Position numbers and translations under genes: made by a program. The notes beneath the pieces are model-generated. The model searched no databases. It saw only the letters and a list, made by a program, of their open reading frames with translations, and was not told the DNA's origin. From Alphaproteobacteria bacterium (GTDB lineage: Bacteria; Pseudomonadota; Alphaproteobacteria; UBA6615): 30,151 nt of DNA. Shown here piece after piece: positions 23,459 to 30,151 of the stretch. Position 1 is the stretch's first letter. Every line of letters starts with the position of its first letter. Location of the stretch: positions 1 to 30,151 of the forward strand of contig JABDJY010000066.1 of assembly GCA_013003285.1 (NCBI GenBank), read 5' to 3'.

Positions 23459-23912
23459 TCATTCATCCGCTTCCGGCAAGGACAATGCGGACGATTTAAT
23501 TCGCATGACCGACCGGCTGTCACAGTTGATGGAGCAGGAAGTCGAACTGCTGCGCGACCGCCGCGCCAACGACATTCAGGCGCTCCAGAGTGACAAGGAA
23601 TCGCTGGCCGCCCTATATCAGCGAATTATCACAGACCTACAGCAAAACCCGTCGGCACTGCAGGGTCTGGACGATAGTCGCCGCGACCGCCTTAAGCACG
23701 CCGCCGCGCGGTTGCAGGGTGCGGCGACCGGAAATGCGATCGCGCTGCGCTCCGCCATCGAGGCGAACCACCAGCTCATCGACGCCATTGCCGGCGCGAT
23801 ACGCGAGCAGAGAAACGCCAACGCCCCCTATATGGCGAACGGCCGTGTTGCGCATGGCAATGGCATCCAGGCGAAGCAGCACATGCCGGTCACGTTGAAC
23901 GACACCCTGTAA
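23448..23912 (+). CDS. FlgN-like export chaperone for hook-associated proteins
   Basis: The 154-residue protein is almost all helical, with a long segment RLSQLMEQEVELLRDRRAND, IQALQSDKESLAALYQRI and a second helix pair ending HQLIDAIAGAIREQRNA. The pattern 'LxxLLxxEvexLxxxdxxxlxxLxxxKexL' is that of FlgN, the chaperone that delivers FlgK and FlgL to the export gate. Its position directly before flgK and flgL supports this. The ATG at 23448 has GGAG upstream and starts within the end of flgJ; the frame is open further upstream, but that part lies inside flgJ and is not protein-like. FlgN proteins are weakly conserved, so the symbol is left empty. Confidence 0.8.
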   Translation: MTANHSSASGKDNADDLIRMTDRLSQLMEQEVELLRDRRANDIQALQSDKESLAALYQRIITDLQQNPSALQGLDDSRRDRLKHAAARLQGAATGNAIALRSAIEANHQLIDAIAGAIREQRNANAPYMANGRVAHGNGIQAKQHMPVTLNDTL

Positions 23913-23963
23913 TCACCACAAAACTAACGATCATTTCGATTTTATCCGACTAGGGACCCAAAG

Positions 23964-26015
23964 ATGTCTTTAACAATATCCCTACAATCCGCACTGGCCT
24001 CGCTCAGCGTTACCCAGTCGCAAATGCAAATCGTCTCGAGCAACGTGGCGAACGCGTCGACCGAGGGCTACACGACGAAGTCCGCAGCGGCGAGCACCCG
24101 CATCCTCGCCGGCCGCGGTGCTGGCGTTCAATTGTCGGAAATCGAGCGAATCGTCGACCAGAATTTATTGCGCCAGTTGCGCGATCAGCTGGCGCGCGTC
24201 AGTAATTTGGAAATCCTGAACAATTATTATGGCCGGGTGCAGGATCTGTTCGGCGCGCCGGGCAACAATGCCGATGTCAGCCATATGCTCGGCAAGTTGA
24301 CCGCCTCGCTCGAATCGCTGACCGCATCACCGGAACTTGCCGCCAGCAAGTTTGAAGTTATCGCGCATTCACAGTCGCTGGCCGACCGCATGGCAACGTT
24401 GACCGACGAAATTCAGACCATGCGCCACGATGCCGACGCGGGAATATCCGACACAATCACCATTATCAACCAGCGGCTTACCGCGATTAATGAATTCAAC
24501 GATCAAATCGGTGATGCGTTGGCGATCGGCCAATCGGGCGCTGACTTGGAAGATGCCCGCGATCTGGCGATAGCAGAGCTATCCGAGCTGATCGATATTA
24601 AAAGCTACATTCGCGGCAACGGTCACGTCGTCATTCTCACGCCTTCAGGCCGGCCTTTAGTCGATAATGGTGCGGTCATGCTGACCCATTCCACGGTTTC
24701 AACCATGGCCGCCGGGGTTAACTATCCCAATGTCATCGATGCCATTTCTTACGGTCCCGGCGGCGCAGACATTACCTCCGAGATCCAGGGCGGCCGCCTG
24801 GCCGGATTGATTGAAATGCGCGATCAGCGGCTCACCGAAATACAGGACGAACTCGATCGGCTGACAGAGGTTCTGGTTTCGAGCGTCAATGCGGCGCACA
24901 ATGCCGGCTCTGCCTTTCCGCCACCGCAAACGTTGACCAGCGGGCTTTCGTTCGCCGGAAACGACGCCCCGGCGATGACCGGCACATTTCGGGTGACAGT
25001 CGTCGATGTTGCCGGCGCCGTAGTCGAATCTCAGGACATTGCGCTGGACGGATTGGCCGACATCGACGCCCTGGTCGCCGCTGTCAATACCATGACCAAC
25101 GCCACCGCCGCGTTGGACGCCAGCGGCAGATTTGTCCTGTCGGCCACCGGTGCCAACCGTATCGCGGTCAACGAAATGACGAGCCAGGTCTCCACTGGCA
25201 CGGACACGACCGGGCTGGCCCAGTTTCTGGGGCTCAACGATCTCTATACCCTGAACACCAACTACGTTGACTACACCGTCGACCCGCAGAGCAGCGCGAC
25301 CACGGCGCTGGGCGTCACCGGCTCGCTGACCGTATCCTATCCGGCCGGCACGACAACTATTGCCTATGCAGCCGGCGATACTCTGACCACCATTGCGGCC
25401 AGTATCAACGGGGCCCTTGCCGCTCAAAATATCACCGCCACAGTGCTGTCGGAGAATGGCAATTTCCGTCTGTCCCTGAACGATGGCGACGGCGACAATT
25501 TTTTCATCACCGACAGCGGTTCACTGACCAGCAGCCTCAATCTGCGCAACGGGCAAATCGGTTCGGCGGGCCGTATCGCTCTGCGGTCAGATATTTTCGC
25601 CGATCCCAACTTGCTGTCCACCGGCCAACTCTCCGCCGCCGTAACGCTCGCGGTTGGCGATTTTGTGCTGGCAGCTGGCGATAGCAGTGCCGCGGGTGCA
25701 CTCGCTACGGGACTGAGTAGCGGACAGGTGTTCGGCGCGGCCGGTGGCCTACCAGCATCGACCTCTAGCCTGTCCAACTACGCAGCGTCGATTGTGTCGC
25801 TCAACTCGACCCAAGCCGCCAATGTCGAGGCCCAGTTTGAAATTCAAGAAGGTTACAAAGAAGCCATCAAGGCACGCAGCTCGGCGGTCAGTGACGTAAA
25901 TATCGATGAAGAGATGTCGACCCTCTTGGTCCTGCAAAACGCCTACCAGGCGGCCGCACGGGTGACCCAGACGGTCAGCCAGATGATGGAAGTCCTGGTC
26001 AACATACTCAACTAG
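23964..26015 (+). CDS. flgK: hook-associated protein 1 FlgK
   Basis: The 683-residue protein has the FlgK N-terminus, with VSSNVANASTEGYTTKSA, an FlgK-type coiled domain around VDQNLLRQLRDQLARVSN and FGAPGNN, and the C-terminal helix NIDEEMSTLLVLQNAYQAAA ending MEVLVNILN. The middle (about 310-560) is a beta-rich, Ala/Thr-rich variable domain exposed on the hook-filament junction. It is exported by the flagellar type III system and joins hook and filament. The length is within the family's upper range. It lies between the FlgN-like gene and flgL. Confidence 0.95.
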   Translation: MSLTISLQSALASLSVTQSQMQIVSSNVANASTEGYTTKSAAASTRILAGRGAGVQLSEIERIVDQNLLRQLRDQLARVSNLEILNNYYGRVQDLFGAPGNNADVSHMLGKLTASLESLTASPELAASKFEVIAHSQSLADRMATLTDEIQTMRHDADAGISDTITIINQRLTAINEFNDQIGDALAIGQSGADLEDARDLAIAELSELIDIKSYIRGNGHVVILTPSGRPLVDNGAVMLTHSTVSTMAAGVNYPNVIDAISYGPGGADITSEIQGGRLAGLIEMRDQRLTEIQDELDRLTEVLVSSVNAAHNAGSAFPPPQTLTSGLSFAGNDAPAMTGTFRVTVVDVAGAVVESQDIALDGLADIDALVAAVNTMTNATAALDASGRFVLSATGANRIAVNEMTSQVSTGTDTTGLAQFLGLNDLYTLNTNYVDYTVDPQSSATTALGVTGSLTVSYPAGTTTIAYAAGDTLTTIAASINGALAAQNITATVLSENGNFRLSLNDGDGDNFFITDSGSLTSSLNLRNGQIGSAGRIALRSDIFADPNLLSTGQLSAAVTLAVGDFVLAAGDSSAAGALATGLSSGQVFGAAGGLPASTSSLSNYAASIVSLNSTQAANVEAQFEIQEGYKEAIKARSSAVSDVNIDEEMSTLLVLQNAYQAAARVTQTVSQMMEVLVNILN

Positions 26016-26030
26016 CATCGGAGCCAGGCG

Positions 26031-27218
26031 ATGACTCGCGTTGGTACATTTGCACAACAGAAGCTTTTGATGTTTCACACGCTGCGAACCCAGGAACGGT
26101 TGTTCGCGGGCTCCATCCAGCTTGCTTCCGGTCAGAAGGCGCAAAAATATTCCGGAATTGCCAACGATGTCAGCCGACTTCTCGCTGTCGAATCCGCCCA
26201 ACTACGCTCGCGCGAATATTTGCAGAACGTCGATGTGGCGCAGCGCCGCATAGAGCTTTCCGACTTCAATCTCGAGGGAATCGAAGATATTGCTCGCCAA
26301 ATGCGCGGTTATCTTGAGGACGCAGGCGACGCTCCGGCCGCAAACTTTGCTGGTCTGAAGAGTTTCGCAACCAACGCTCGTGCGCTTTTAATCGACCATC
26401 TCAACGCACGCGACGGCGATCGCTACCTGCTTTCCGGCAATCGGGTCGATCAAGAGACCGCAACACTGGACGCGGCGGTATACACGCACGTCAGTTTGTT
26501 CAAAGCCGACGCCATCACCATCGACTCGACCTTTTACGCCCAATACCGCGACGAGGTGCTGGGTACGCCGGGTTTTCCTGCCGGTTCGTTCTATGAACAG
26601 ATTTATTTCGACAAAAACGGCGTGGCGCCAACCGTCCCCTTTCCCGCTGATCCAGCAAATCCGACGGCAACCGAGTTCATCGCCGAAGATCCCACGCTGT
26701 GGGATTATTACGTCACCCGTATGGGGTCGCCGGAGATGTTGGCCAATCCGAAACTGGACTATTACCAAGGCGACGGCAACGCGCCGAGAGTGCGCATTTC
26801 CGAGACAACCACGATTTCCTATGGCATCACCGGCGACGAGGAAGCATTGCAGCAGATGTTCCTGCTGCTCGACGCCATCGTCAGCCTGCCGGCGACCGCA
26901 CCGCCCGACTCCTTTCTTTCGACGATTATCGACGAAGGAATGAAGACCCTATCGAAGGTTATCGATATTGATACGTCGACGACATTTCAATCGATCTCGG
27001 AACTGCGCAATCGCGTCGTTGGACCGCTAATTCTGTTGGATAACGCGCGCGATACGCTGAACCGTTCGATCGAAATCGCTAAGGACGTGATCGCCGATGC
27101 CGAAGGCATAAATGAAACCGAGGTCATCGCGCAGATCCAATCTGAGCAGCTCATTCTCGAGGCGTCGTACCGCACGGTCTCGCAAATCCAATCGCTATCG
27201 CTGGTCAACTACCTCTAG
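26031..27218 (+). CDS. flgL: hook-associated protein 3 (FlgL-type flagellin-family junction protein)
   Basis: The 395-residue protein begins with a flagellin-type N-terminal helix (VGTFAQQKLLMFHTLRTQER, then LASGQKAQKYSGIANDVSRL) and ends with the matching C-terminal helix (IQSEQLILEASYRTVSQIQS and LSLVNYL). The middle holds AREGDRYLLSGN-like residues (NARDGDRYLLSGNRVDQET), the usual FlgL landmark, and an enlarged domain of about 100 residues (about 165-265) rich in Pro and Tyr. It should form the second ring of the hook-filament junction. It is 16 bases from flgK with GGAG before the ATG and closes the flgI operon, unless transcription continues into the flagellin remnant 62 bases later. Confidence 0.9.
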   Translation: MTRVGTFAQQKLLMFHTLRTQERLFAGSIQLASGQKAQKYSGIANDVSRLLAVESAQLRSREYLQNVDVAQRRIELSDFNLEGIEDIARQMRGYLEDAGDAPAANFAGLKSFATNARALLIDHLNARDGDRYLLSGNRVDQETATLDAAVYTHVSLFKADAITIDSTFYAQYRDEVLGTPGFPAGSFYEQIYFDKNGVAPTVPFPADPANPTATEFIAEDPTLWDYYVTRMGSPEMLANPKLDYYQGDGNAPRVRISETTTISYGITGDEEALQQMFLLLDAIVSLPATAPPDSFLSTIIDEGMKTLSKVIDIDTSTTFQSISELRNRVVGPLILLDNARDTLNRSIEIAKDVIADAEGINETEVIAQIQSEQLILEASYRTVSQIQSLSLVNYL

Positions 27219-27280
27219 CGGCGATAATCAAACTCTCAATTAGCGCTTAACAGATTCAACTTCAGTACGAGGATAACCTA

Positions 27281-27388
27281 ATGGCTGATATCACGCTCAA
27301 TTCAGCTATCCGCTCAAACCTACTTGCGCTTTCTTCGCGGTCATTCGCCGGCGACAGCGAACAGTCGATTTTGTCGTTGTTCCGCTAA
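27281..27388 (+). pseudogene. flagellin remnant with internal deletion (35-codon mini-flagellin)
   Basis: A 35-codon frame with a GAGGATA ribosome binding site, ATG and TAA encodes only the two ends of a flagellin. Residues 1-18 (MADITLNSAIRSNLLALS) match the start of the intact flagellin at 28687, and residues 21-35 (SFAGDSEQSILSLFR) match its end; everything between is gone. The leader (AACTTCAG...GAGGATA) and the bases after the stop (CCGTT) also resemble those of the intact gene. The differences from the intact gene are mostly third-position changes, so this is an old paralogue, not a recent copy. It is most simply a decayed gene, but the open frame is undamaged and could be translated from the flgL transcript. 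No sigma-54 element is visible before it. Confidence 0.85.
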
Positions 27389-27429
27389 GCCGTTTGACGA
27401 ACCAGCCCGTACGTTAAATGGACTCTGAC

Positions 27430-27449
27430 CGCCCGCGAATATCCGGGCG
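27430..27449. repeat. small inverted repeat after the flagellin remnant
   Basis: CGCCCG and CGGGCG pair across an eight-base loop about 40 bases after the remnant's stop. There is no T-run behind it, so it is at best a weak terminator. Two more hairpins (CTGGT-CA-ACCAG at 27505-27516 and CCGCC-CTTA-GGCGG at 27527-27540) follow before the next gene. Confidence 0.35.
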
Positions 27450-27576
27450 CCGGGTAATAAATTGTTAGTGTTTCGCGCCCAGGTTTAGAGCGCTGGCAAG
27501 TATGCTGGTCAACCAGCCAAAGAATTCCGCCCTTAGGCGGCATTGGCAACAACGGTTCCAAGGTATTGGAAAAGAC

Positions 27577-28413
27577 ATGTTGATCGGAACTTTCAACTCC
27601 TACCAACCGTCGTTCGATTTCGGCGCTGCTTTCGCGCAGATGGCACAGGACTCCGCACGGCCAGCCTTCGAACTGCAATTCTTTTACACTCAAGATTCGA
27701 TCCTGGAACAGCTCAACGATGAGATCAACAACATCAACAATGCCGTAAATACAAGGGGTGCAACGGCCCTCTTGAACGTGCAAGTTTCCCGCCTGAACAA
27801 CGATCTCGCCGCCATCAACGATTATAAAGTCCGCACAGACACCAAGGTGTCGCGTGTTTCGGATACCCTGGATAACCTGGCCGAGCTGGCAACACTCGCC
27901 GCCCCTGGTACGGCGGCCGACTTTGACACATTATTGGCCGAAACCATCCATCTGATGCAAAAAACCAAGGCGCCGACCTACGAGCGCTACGGTGTGCAAG
28001 ATCGGTTGCGTACGGCGAAAACAGATGGCCTTGCACAACTTGAATCACTGGTACACAACAACTTTGCGACGCAAGCCGATATCGACAATACGACAGCGAT
28101 TTTGACTGCAATCCAGAACGACTATTTAGCATCGAAATCTATCATCGACAGCAATACTAAGATCGCATTTACGCTGCAATACAGCGGAAATAGAACGATC
28201 GGGGAATTGAATCGCCAAATTTCGAACATCAAGACAGACACCTTGAGCGAAGCGACAGGCAAAATTAAGGAAAAACAGGAATATTACGGACAGCTATTGA
28301 CCGCTATTTCCCTATCATTCGAAGCATCGCAGGCATTTGCAACCTTTATCGCCGAGAGTGTTTTGCTACCGCAAAAGACCGATCCCGGTTCCGTACTAAA
28401 TCTATTTTCCTAA
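27577..28413 (+). CDS. orphan helical protein between two flagellin loci
   Basis: I do not recognise this 278-residue protein. It has no cysteine, no signal peptide and no membrane segment. It is mostly helical: a coiled-coil part around SILEQLNDEINNINNAVN, another around TKVSRVSDTLDNLAELATLA, and a long helical C-terminal part ending in LLPQKTDPGSVLNLFS. The last residues (GSVLNLFS) resemble the end of the neighbouring flagellin (QSILSLFR). A protein lacking cysteine and signal peptide and lying between flgL and flagellin is typical of cargo of the flagellar export system, so a secreted filament-associated protein is plausible; this is inference. The ATG at 27577 has GGAAAAG before it. An in-frame ATG at 27502 would add 25 residues, but that part lies over hairpins. 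Confidence 0.72.
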   Translation: MLIGTFNSYQPSFDFGAAFAQMAQDSARPAFELQFFYTQDSILEQLNDEINNINNAVNTRGATALLNVQVSRLNNDLAAINDYKVRTDTKVSRVSDTLDNLAELATLAAPGTAADFDTLLAETIHLMQKTKAPTYERYGVQDRLRTAKTDGLAQLESLVHNNFATQADIDNTTAILTAIQNDYLASKSIIDSNTKIAFTLQYSGNRTIGELNRQISNIKTDTLSEATGKIKEKQEYYGQLLTAISLSFEASQAFATFIAESVLLPQKTDPGSVLNLFS

Positions 28414-28503
28414 TTATCCGTGTCCGCATGGCACTATACACACACGCTGGCGCGGGCAATGGCGTATGCATTGAAGGTGGTCGGTGCGGGTTCCAACTAA
28501 GCC

Positions 28504-28542
28504 GGCAATTATTGCCGGGCCGCGGAAAAATTTGCCGGGCAA
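28504..28542. promoter_or_regulatory. enhancer sites, flagellin promoter
   Basis: CCGGCAATTATTGCCGG (28502-28518) is a perfect inverted repeat containing GGCA-N5-TGCC, centred near -127, and TTGCCGGGCAA (28532-28542) is a second perfect inverted repeat centred near -100. The first motif is identical in form to those before flgF and flgI. Confidence 0.62.
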
Positions 28543-28581
28543 TCAGGAATTTGTTGCCTAGTCCGGCCGCCGGGGAAAACA

Positions 28582-28594
28582 CAACTCATTGATA
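28582..28594. promoter_or_regulatory. IHF site, flagellin promoter
   Basis: CAACTCATTGATA matches the IHF consensus YAANNNNTTGATW at every fixed position and is centred near -49, between the enhancer repeats and the sigma-54 promoter. Confidence 0.6.
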
Positions 28595-28611
28595 TTAATA
28601 GATTAAATCTC

Positions 28612-28627
28612 TGGCACAGTTATTGCG
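28612..28627 (+). promoter_or_regulatory. sigma-54 promoter of the flagellin gene
   Basis: TGGCACAGTTATTGCG has the invariant GG and GC with correct spacing and the TTGC of the -12 element. The expected start is near 28637, giving a leader of about 50 bases that contains the AGAGGATA ribosome binding site of the flagellin gene. Confidence 0.8.
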
Positions 28628-28686
28628 ATGAAGTAAACCGGAGCAGAACCGCTCCGTAACATTAACTTCAGAAAGAGGATATCAAA

Positions 28687-29532
28687 ATGGGTGATATTAC
28701 CCTTAGCGCGGCAGTCCGTTCAAATCTGCTGGCTCTCAGTCAAACGTCAAGTCTGATTAATCGCACACAGGACCGTTTGTCGACGGGTCTGCGGGTCAAT
28801 AGCCCGGTTGACGATGCCAAGGCCTTCTTCGAGGCTAAAGGGTTGAGCGACCGCGCATCAACCATCAGCGAGAAAAAAGACGGCATCGACCAGGCCATCA
28901 GCTCGGTATCGGTTGCTCTCGAGGCTGTTAACACAATCGACTCGATCGTCAATCAGCTCAAGGGTGTCGTCAACAGCGCCGCCTCTGCCTCTACCTCGAC
29001 CGAGTTCTTAGAGTTGAACACGCAATACGCGTCGTTGTCCGCGCAAATCGACAATTTGACTAGTGACGCCACCTATCAGGGCCTCAACCTAGTCAACGGC
29101 ACTGGCTCGACGCTGAACGTATCGTTCAGCAACTCCACGAGCAGTACATTGGCGATTTCTTCGGTCGACCTGAGAATAGGGACTGCCGGTCTCGATTTTG
29201 GCCTCACGACCGCGGGCGCCCTTGGCACTGCTGCCAAACTCAGTATAGCTACGGCGCGGGCTGACGCGATCGCCACGTTGGATGCGGCGATCGCCACGTT
29301 GGACAGCAGGGCGAAAACCTTGGGATCGAACGTTGCGTTATTGCAGACCCGTCTGGACTTCTCGTCGTCTTACGCCAACGAGTTGCAGGCTGGTGCAGAC
29401 AAGCTGACGCTGGCTGACATCACCGAAGAAGGTGCCAACTTGGTAGCGTTACAAACACGCCAGCAGTTGGGCATCTCTGCGCTGTCCTTCGCCGGTAATA
29501 GCGAGCAGTCAATTCTGTCACTGTTCCGTTAA
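28687..29532 (+). CDS. fliC: flagellin, small D0-D1 type
   Basis: The 281-residue protein has the conserved flagellin ends: MGDITLSAAVRSNLLALSQT, then STGLRVNSPVDDAKAFFEAK at the N-terminus, and NVALLQTRLDFSSSYANELQ, GANLVALQTRQQLGISALSF and ENSILSLFR-like NSEQSILSLFR at the C-terminus. The middle is a very short beta segment (about 125-175), so the outer D2/D3 domains are missing, as is common in alphaproteobacteria. It is exported by the flagellar type III system and forms the filament. The gene has its own sigma-54 promoter and a strong terminator, so it is a single-gene unit. A 17-base direct repeat (29266-29282 and 29287-29303) lies in the C-terminal helix and encodes AIATLD twice. Confidence 0.96.
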   Translation: MGDITLSAAVRSNLLALSQTSSLINRTQDRLSTGLRVNSPVDDAKAFFEAKGLSDRASTISEKKDGIDQAISSVSVALEAVNTIDSIVNQLKGVVNSAASASTSTEFLELNTQYASLSAQIDNLTSDATYQGLNLVNGTGSTLNVSFSNSTSSTLAISSVDLRIGTAGLDFGLTTAGALGTAAKLSIATARADAIATLDAAIATLDSRAKTLGSNVALLQTRLDFSSSYANELQAGADKLTLADITEEGANLVALQTRQQLGISALSFAGNSEQSILSLFR

Positions 29533-29560
29533 ACCGTTCGGCAGCACAGCCAGTACTTTT

Positions 29561-29597
29561 GGGGGAGAGCTTCGGCTCTCCCCCTTTTCTTTTTCTT
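29561..29597 (+). terminator. strong Rho-independent terminator after flagellin
   Basis: GGGGGAGAGC-TTCG-GCTCTCCCCC is a perfect ten-pair stem with a very stable UUCG tetraloop, followed by TTTTCTTTTTC. It lies 29 bases after the flagellin stop and marks the end of a highly expressed unit. Confidence 0.95.
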
Positions 29598-29638
29598 TCG
29601 GCTCAACCAATTCGTTAACAGCGTAATCGACCAAATTT

Positions 29639-29869
29639 TTATTTCTTAACAAGAGGCTTTGCCGGATTTCCAACAATGGCACCCTGGCCTATAAGAAGCG
29701 GCTTATCCTGTATGCCCTATCTGAGAACTGCCGTAGTATCAATACAGGCATGATTGCCGATATGCACATTACCATTGCAATCAACCCGCGGCGCGAACGT
29801 TACAAAATCTCCGATGACACAGTCATGTGACACATAAGAGAAATTATTCAAATGAAAAAACTTACCTAT
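29639..29869 (-). pseudogene. broken NeuD/PglD-type acetyltransferase
   Basis: Read leftward, the sequence encodes IGKFFHLNNFSYVSHDCVIG, then DFVTFAPRVDCNGNVHIGNH and ACIDTTAVLR, followed by an in-frame TAG, then GIQDKPLLIGQGAIVGNPAK and PLVKK before a TAA. This is the left-handed beta-helix C-terminal region of sialic acid/pilin-type sugar O- or N-acetyltransferases. It is broken in three ways: the N-terminal part is missing beyond a TGA at 29870-29872, a TAG stands in the place of a Gln or similar codon, and a segment between GQGAIVG and NPAKP (normally about 15-20 residues) is deleted. Such enzymes modify surface sugars, and their genes often lie near flagellin genes. It should be inactive. 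Confidence 0.82.
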
Positions 29870-29906
29870 TCAAGCGTTTGAAGTAATATGTCTGACACAT
29901 AGACAG

Positions 29907-30151
29907 CGCCAAGCCCTGCTCGACGAGCGGTACCATGTGGTAATCCGCAGTGCACTCGCGCCGGGCTCGCCGTGCTAGGGCGAGCTTATCCTACCAGGCC
30001 GCGAGGTCGGCGAGGTTCTGCTGTCGACCTATATCTGCCACCGCTCCCTGGCCAACAACGAATTGTCGGGTCCGGTGGTGACCATGGCCCTGGTGGAATG
30101 GCTGCAACGGCGAACCGACCGGCGCTACACTTACCGCATTGTCTTTCTGCC
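29907..30151 (+). pseudogene. broken DUF4910 aminopeptidase-like gene, cut by the window edge
   Basis: The forward frame encodes ALLDERYHVVIRSALAPGSP, then a TAG at 29976-29978, then GELILPGREVGEVLLSTYIC, HRSLANNELSGPVVTMALVE and WLQRRTDRRYTYRIVFLP to the window end. This matches the M28-like core of DUF4910 proteins, where the block 'GE..LPG....E.L.STY.CHPS.ANNELSGP' is typical; the TAG stands where a tyrosine (TAC) is usual. The N-terminal part is missing, because the broken acetyltransferase begins about 40 bases upstream on the other strand. DUF4910 genes occur in surface-polysaccharide and flagellin-modification islands. The part after TAG stays open to the edge, so the 3' part may continue outside. 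Confidence 0.8.

Noticed and set aside
27502..27576. N-terminal extension of the orphan protein from the ATG at 27502
   Set aside because: This part covers two hairpins and has no good ribosome binding site, while the ATG at 27577 has GGAAAAG before it.
29976..29978. TAG in the DUF4910 frame as a recoded amino acid
   Set aside because: Many intact genes here end in TAG, and the gene also lacks its N-terminus, so decay is the simpler reading.

Overview
This window comes from a high-GC alphaproteobacterium, most like the Rhodospirillales or a related free-living group. That placement rests on gene content visible in the sequence: FliX, a MotE-like protein, a DUF6468 protein directly after fliM, an orphan FlhB C-terminal domain protein beside fliO-fliP, a single-cysteine DksA, a small flagellin of about 280 residues, and CtrA-type TTAA-N7-TTAA boxes. 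Most of the window is a flagellar gene region interrupted by a few metabolic and redox genes.

Layout. Positions 1-185 hold the tail of a CmcJ/NvfI-type oxidoreductase. Two convergent c-type cytochromes follow (392-784 with a CTG start; 914-1456). About 570 bases without a recognisable gene lead to a CtrA-type box and a rightward operon of an orphan FlhB-like domain protein, a small acidic protein, fliO and fliP (2097-4015). Next are a cytosolic-looking arylsulfotransferase (4095-5681) and a DUF3303 protein (5768-6034). A leftward operon, read from 13855 down to 6189, encodes fliL, fliM, a DUF6468 protein, a motE-like gene, two tandem motB-type genes and a 1083-residue AMIN-like/TPR protein. 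Divergent from fliL, a sigma-54 promoter drives flgF-flgG-flgA-flgH (14159-17485), closed by a bidirectional terminator. Leftward genes for an acyl-CoA dehydrogenase, a zinc-type alcohol dehydrogenase, dksA, fliX and a small exported protein follow. A second sigma-54 promoter drives flgI-flgJ-flgN-flgK-flgL (21963-27218). The right end has a 35-codon flagellin remnant, an orphan helical protein, and a complete flagellin gene with its own sigma-54 promoter and a strong terminator. Past it lie two broken genes, a NeuD/PglD-type acetyltransferase and a DUF4910 aminopeptidase-like protein, of kinds often found in surface-sugar islands.

How it works together. The visible sites suggest the two-tier hierarchy known from Caulobacter. 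CtrA-type boxes lie before the fliO-fliP operon and before fliX (early genes, including the regulator FliX). The three later units (flgF operon, flgI operon, flagellin) each carry the same array: a GGCA-N5-TGCC inverted repeat about 100-130 bp upstream, an IHF-like site at about -48, and a -24/-12 promoter. The inverted repeat is the natural candidate for the binding site of the FlbD-type activator that FliX partners in Caulobacter; no flbD gene is in the window.

The least explained items are the flagellin remnant with its intact start, ribosome binding site and stop; the orphan protein beside it, whose C-terminus resembles a flagellin end; the second MotB paralogue without the ion-binding aspartate; and the large AMIN-like/TPR protein coupled to the stator-type genes.
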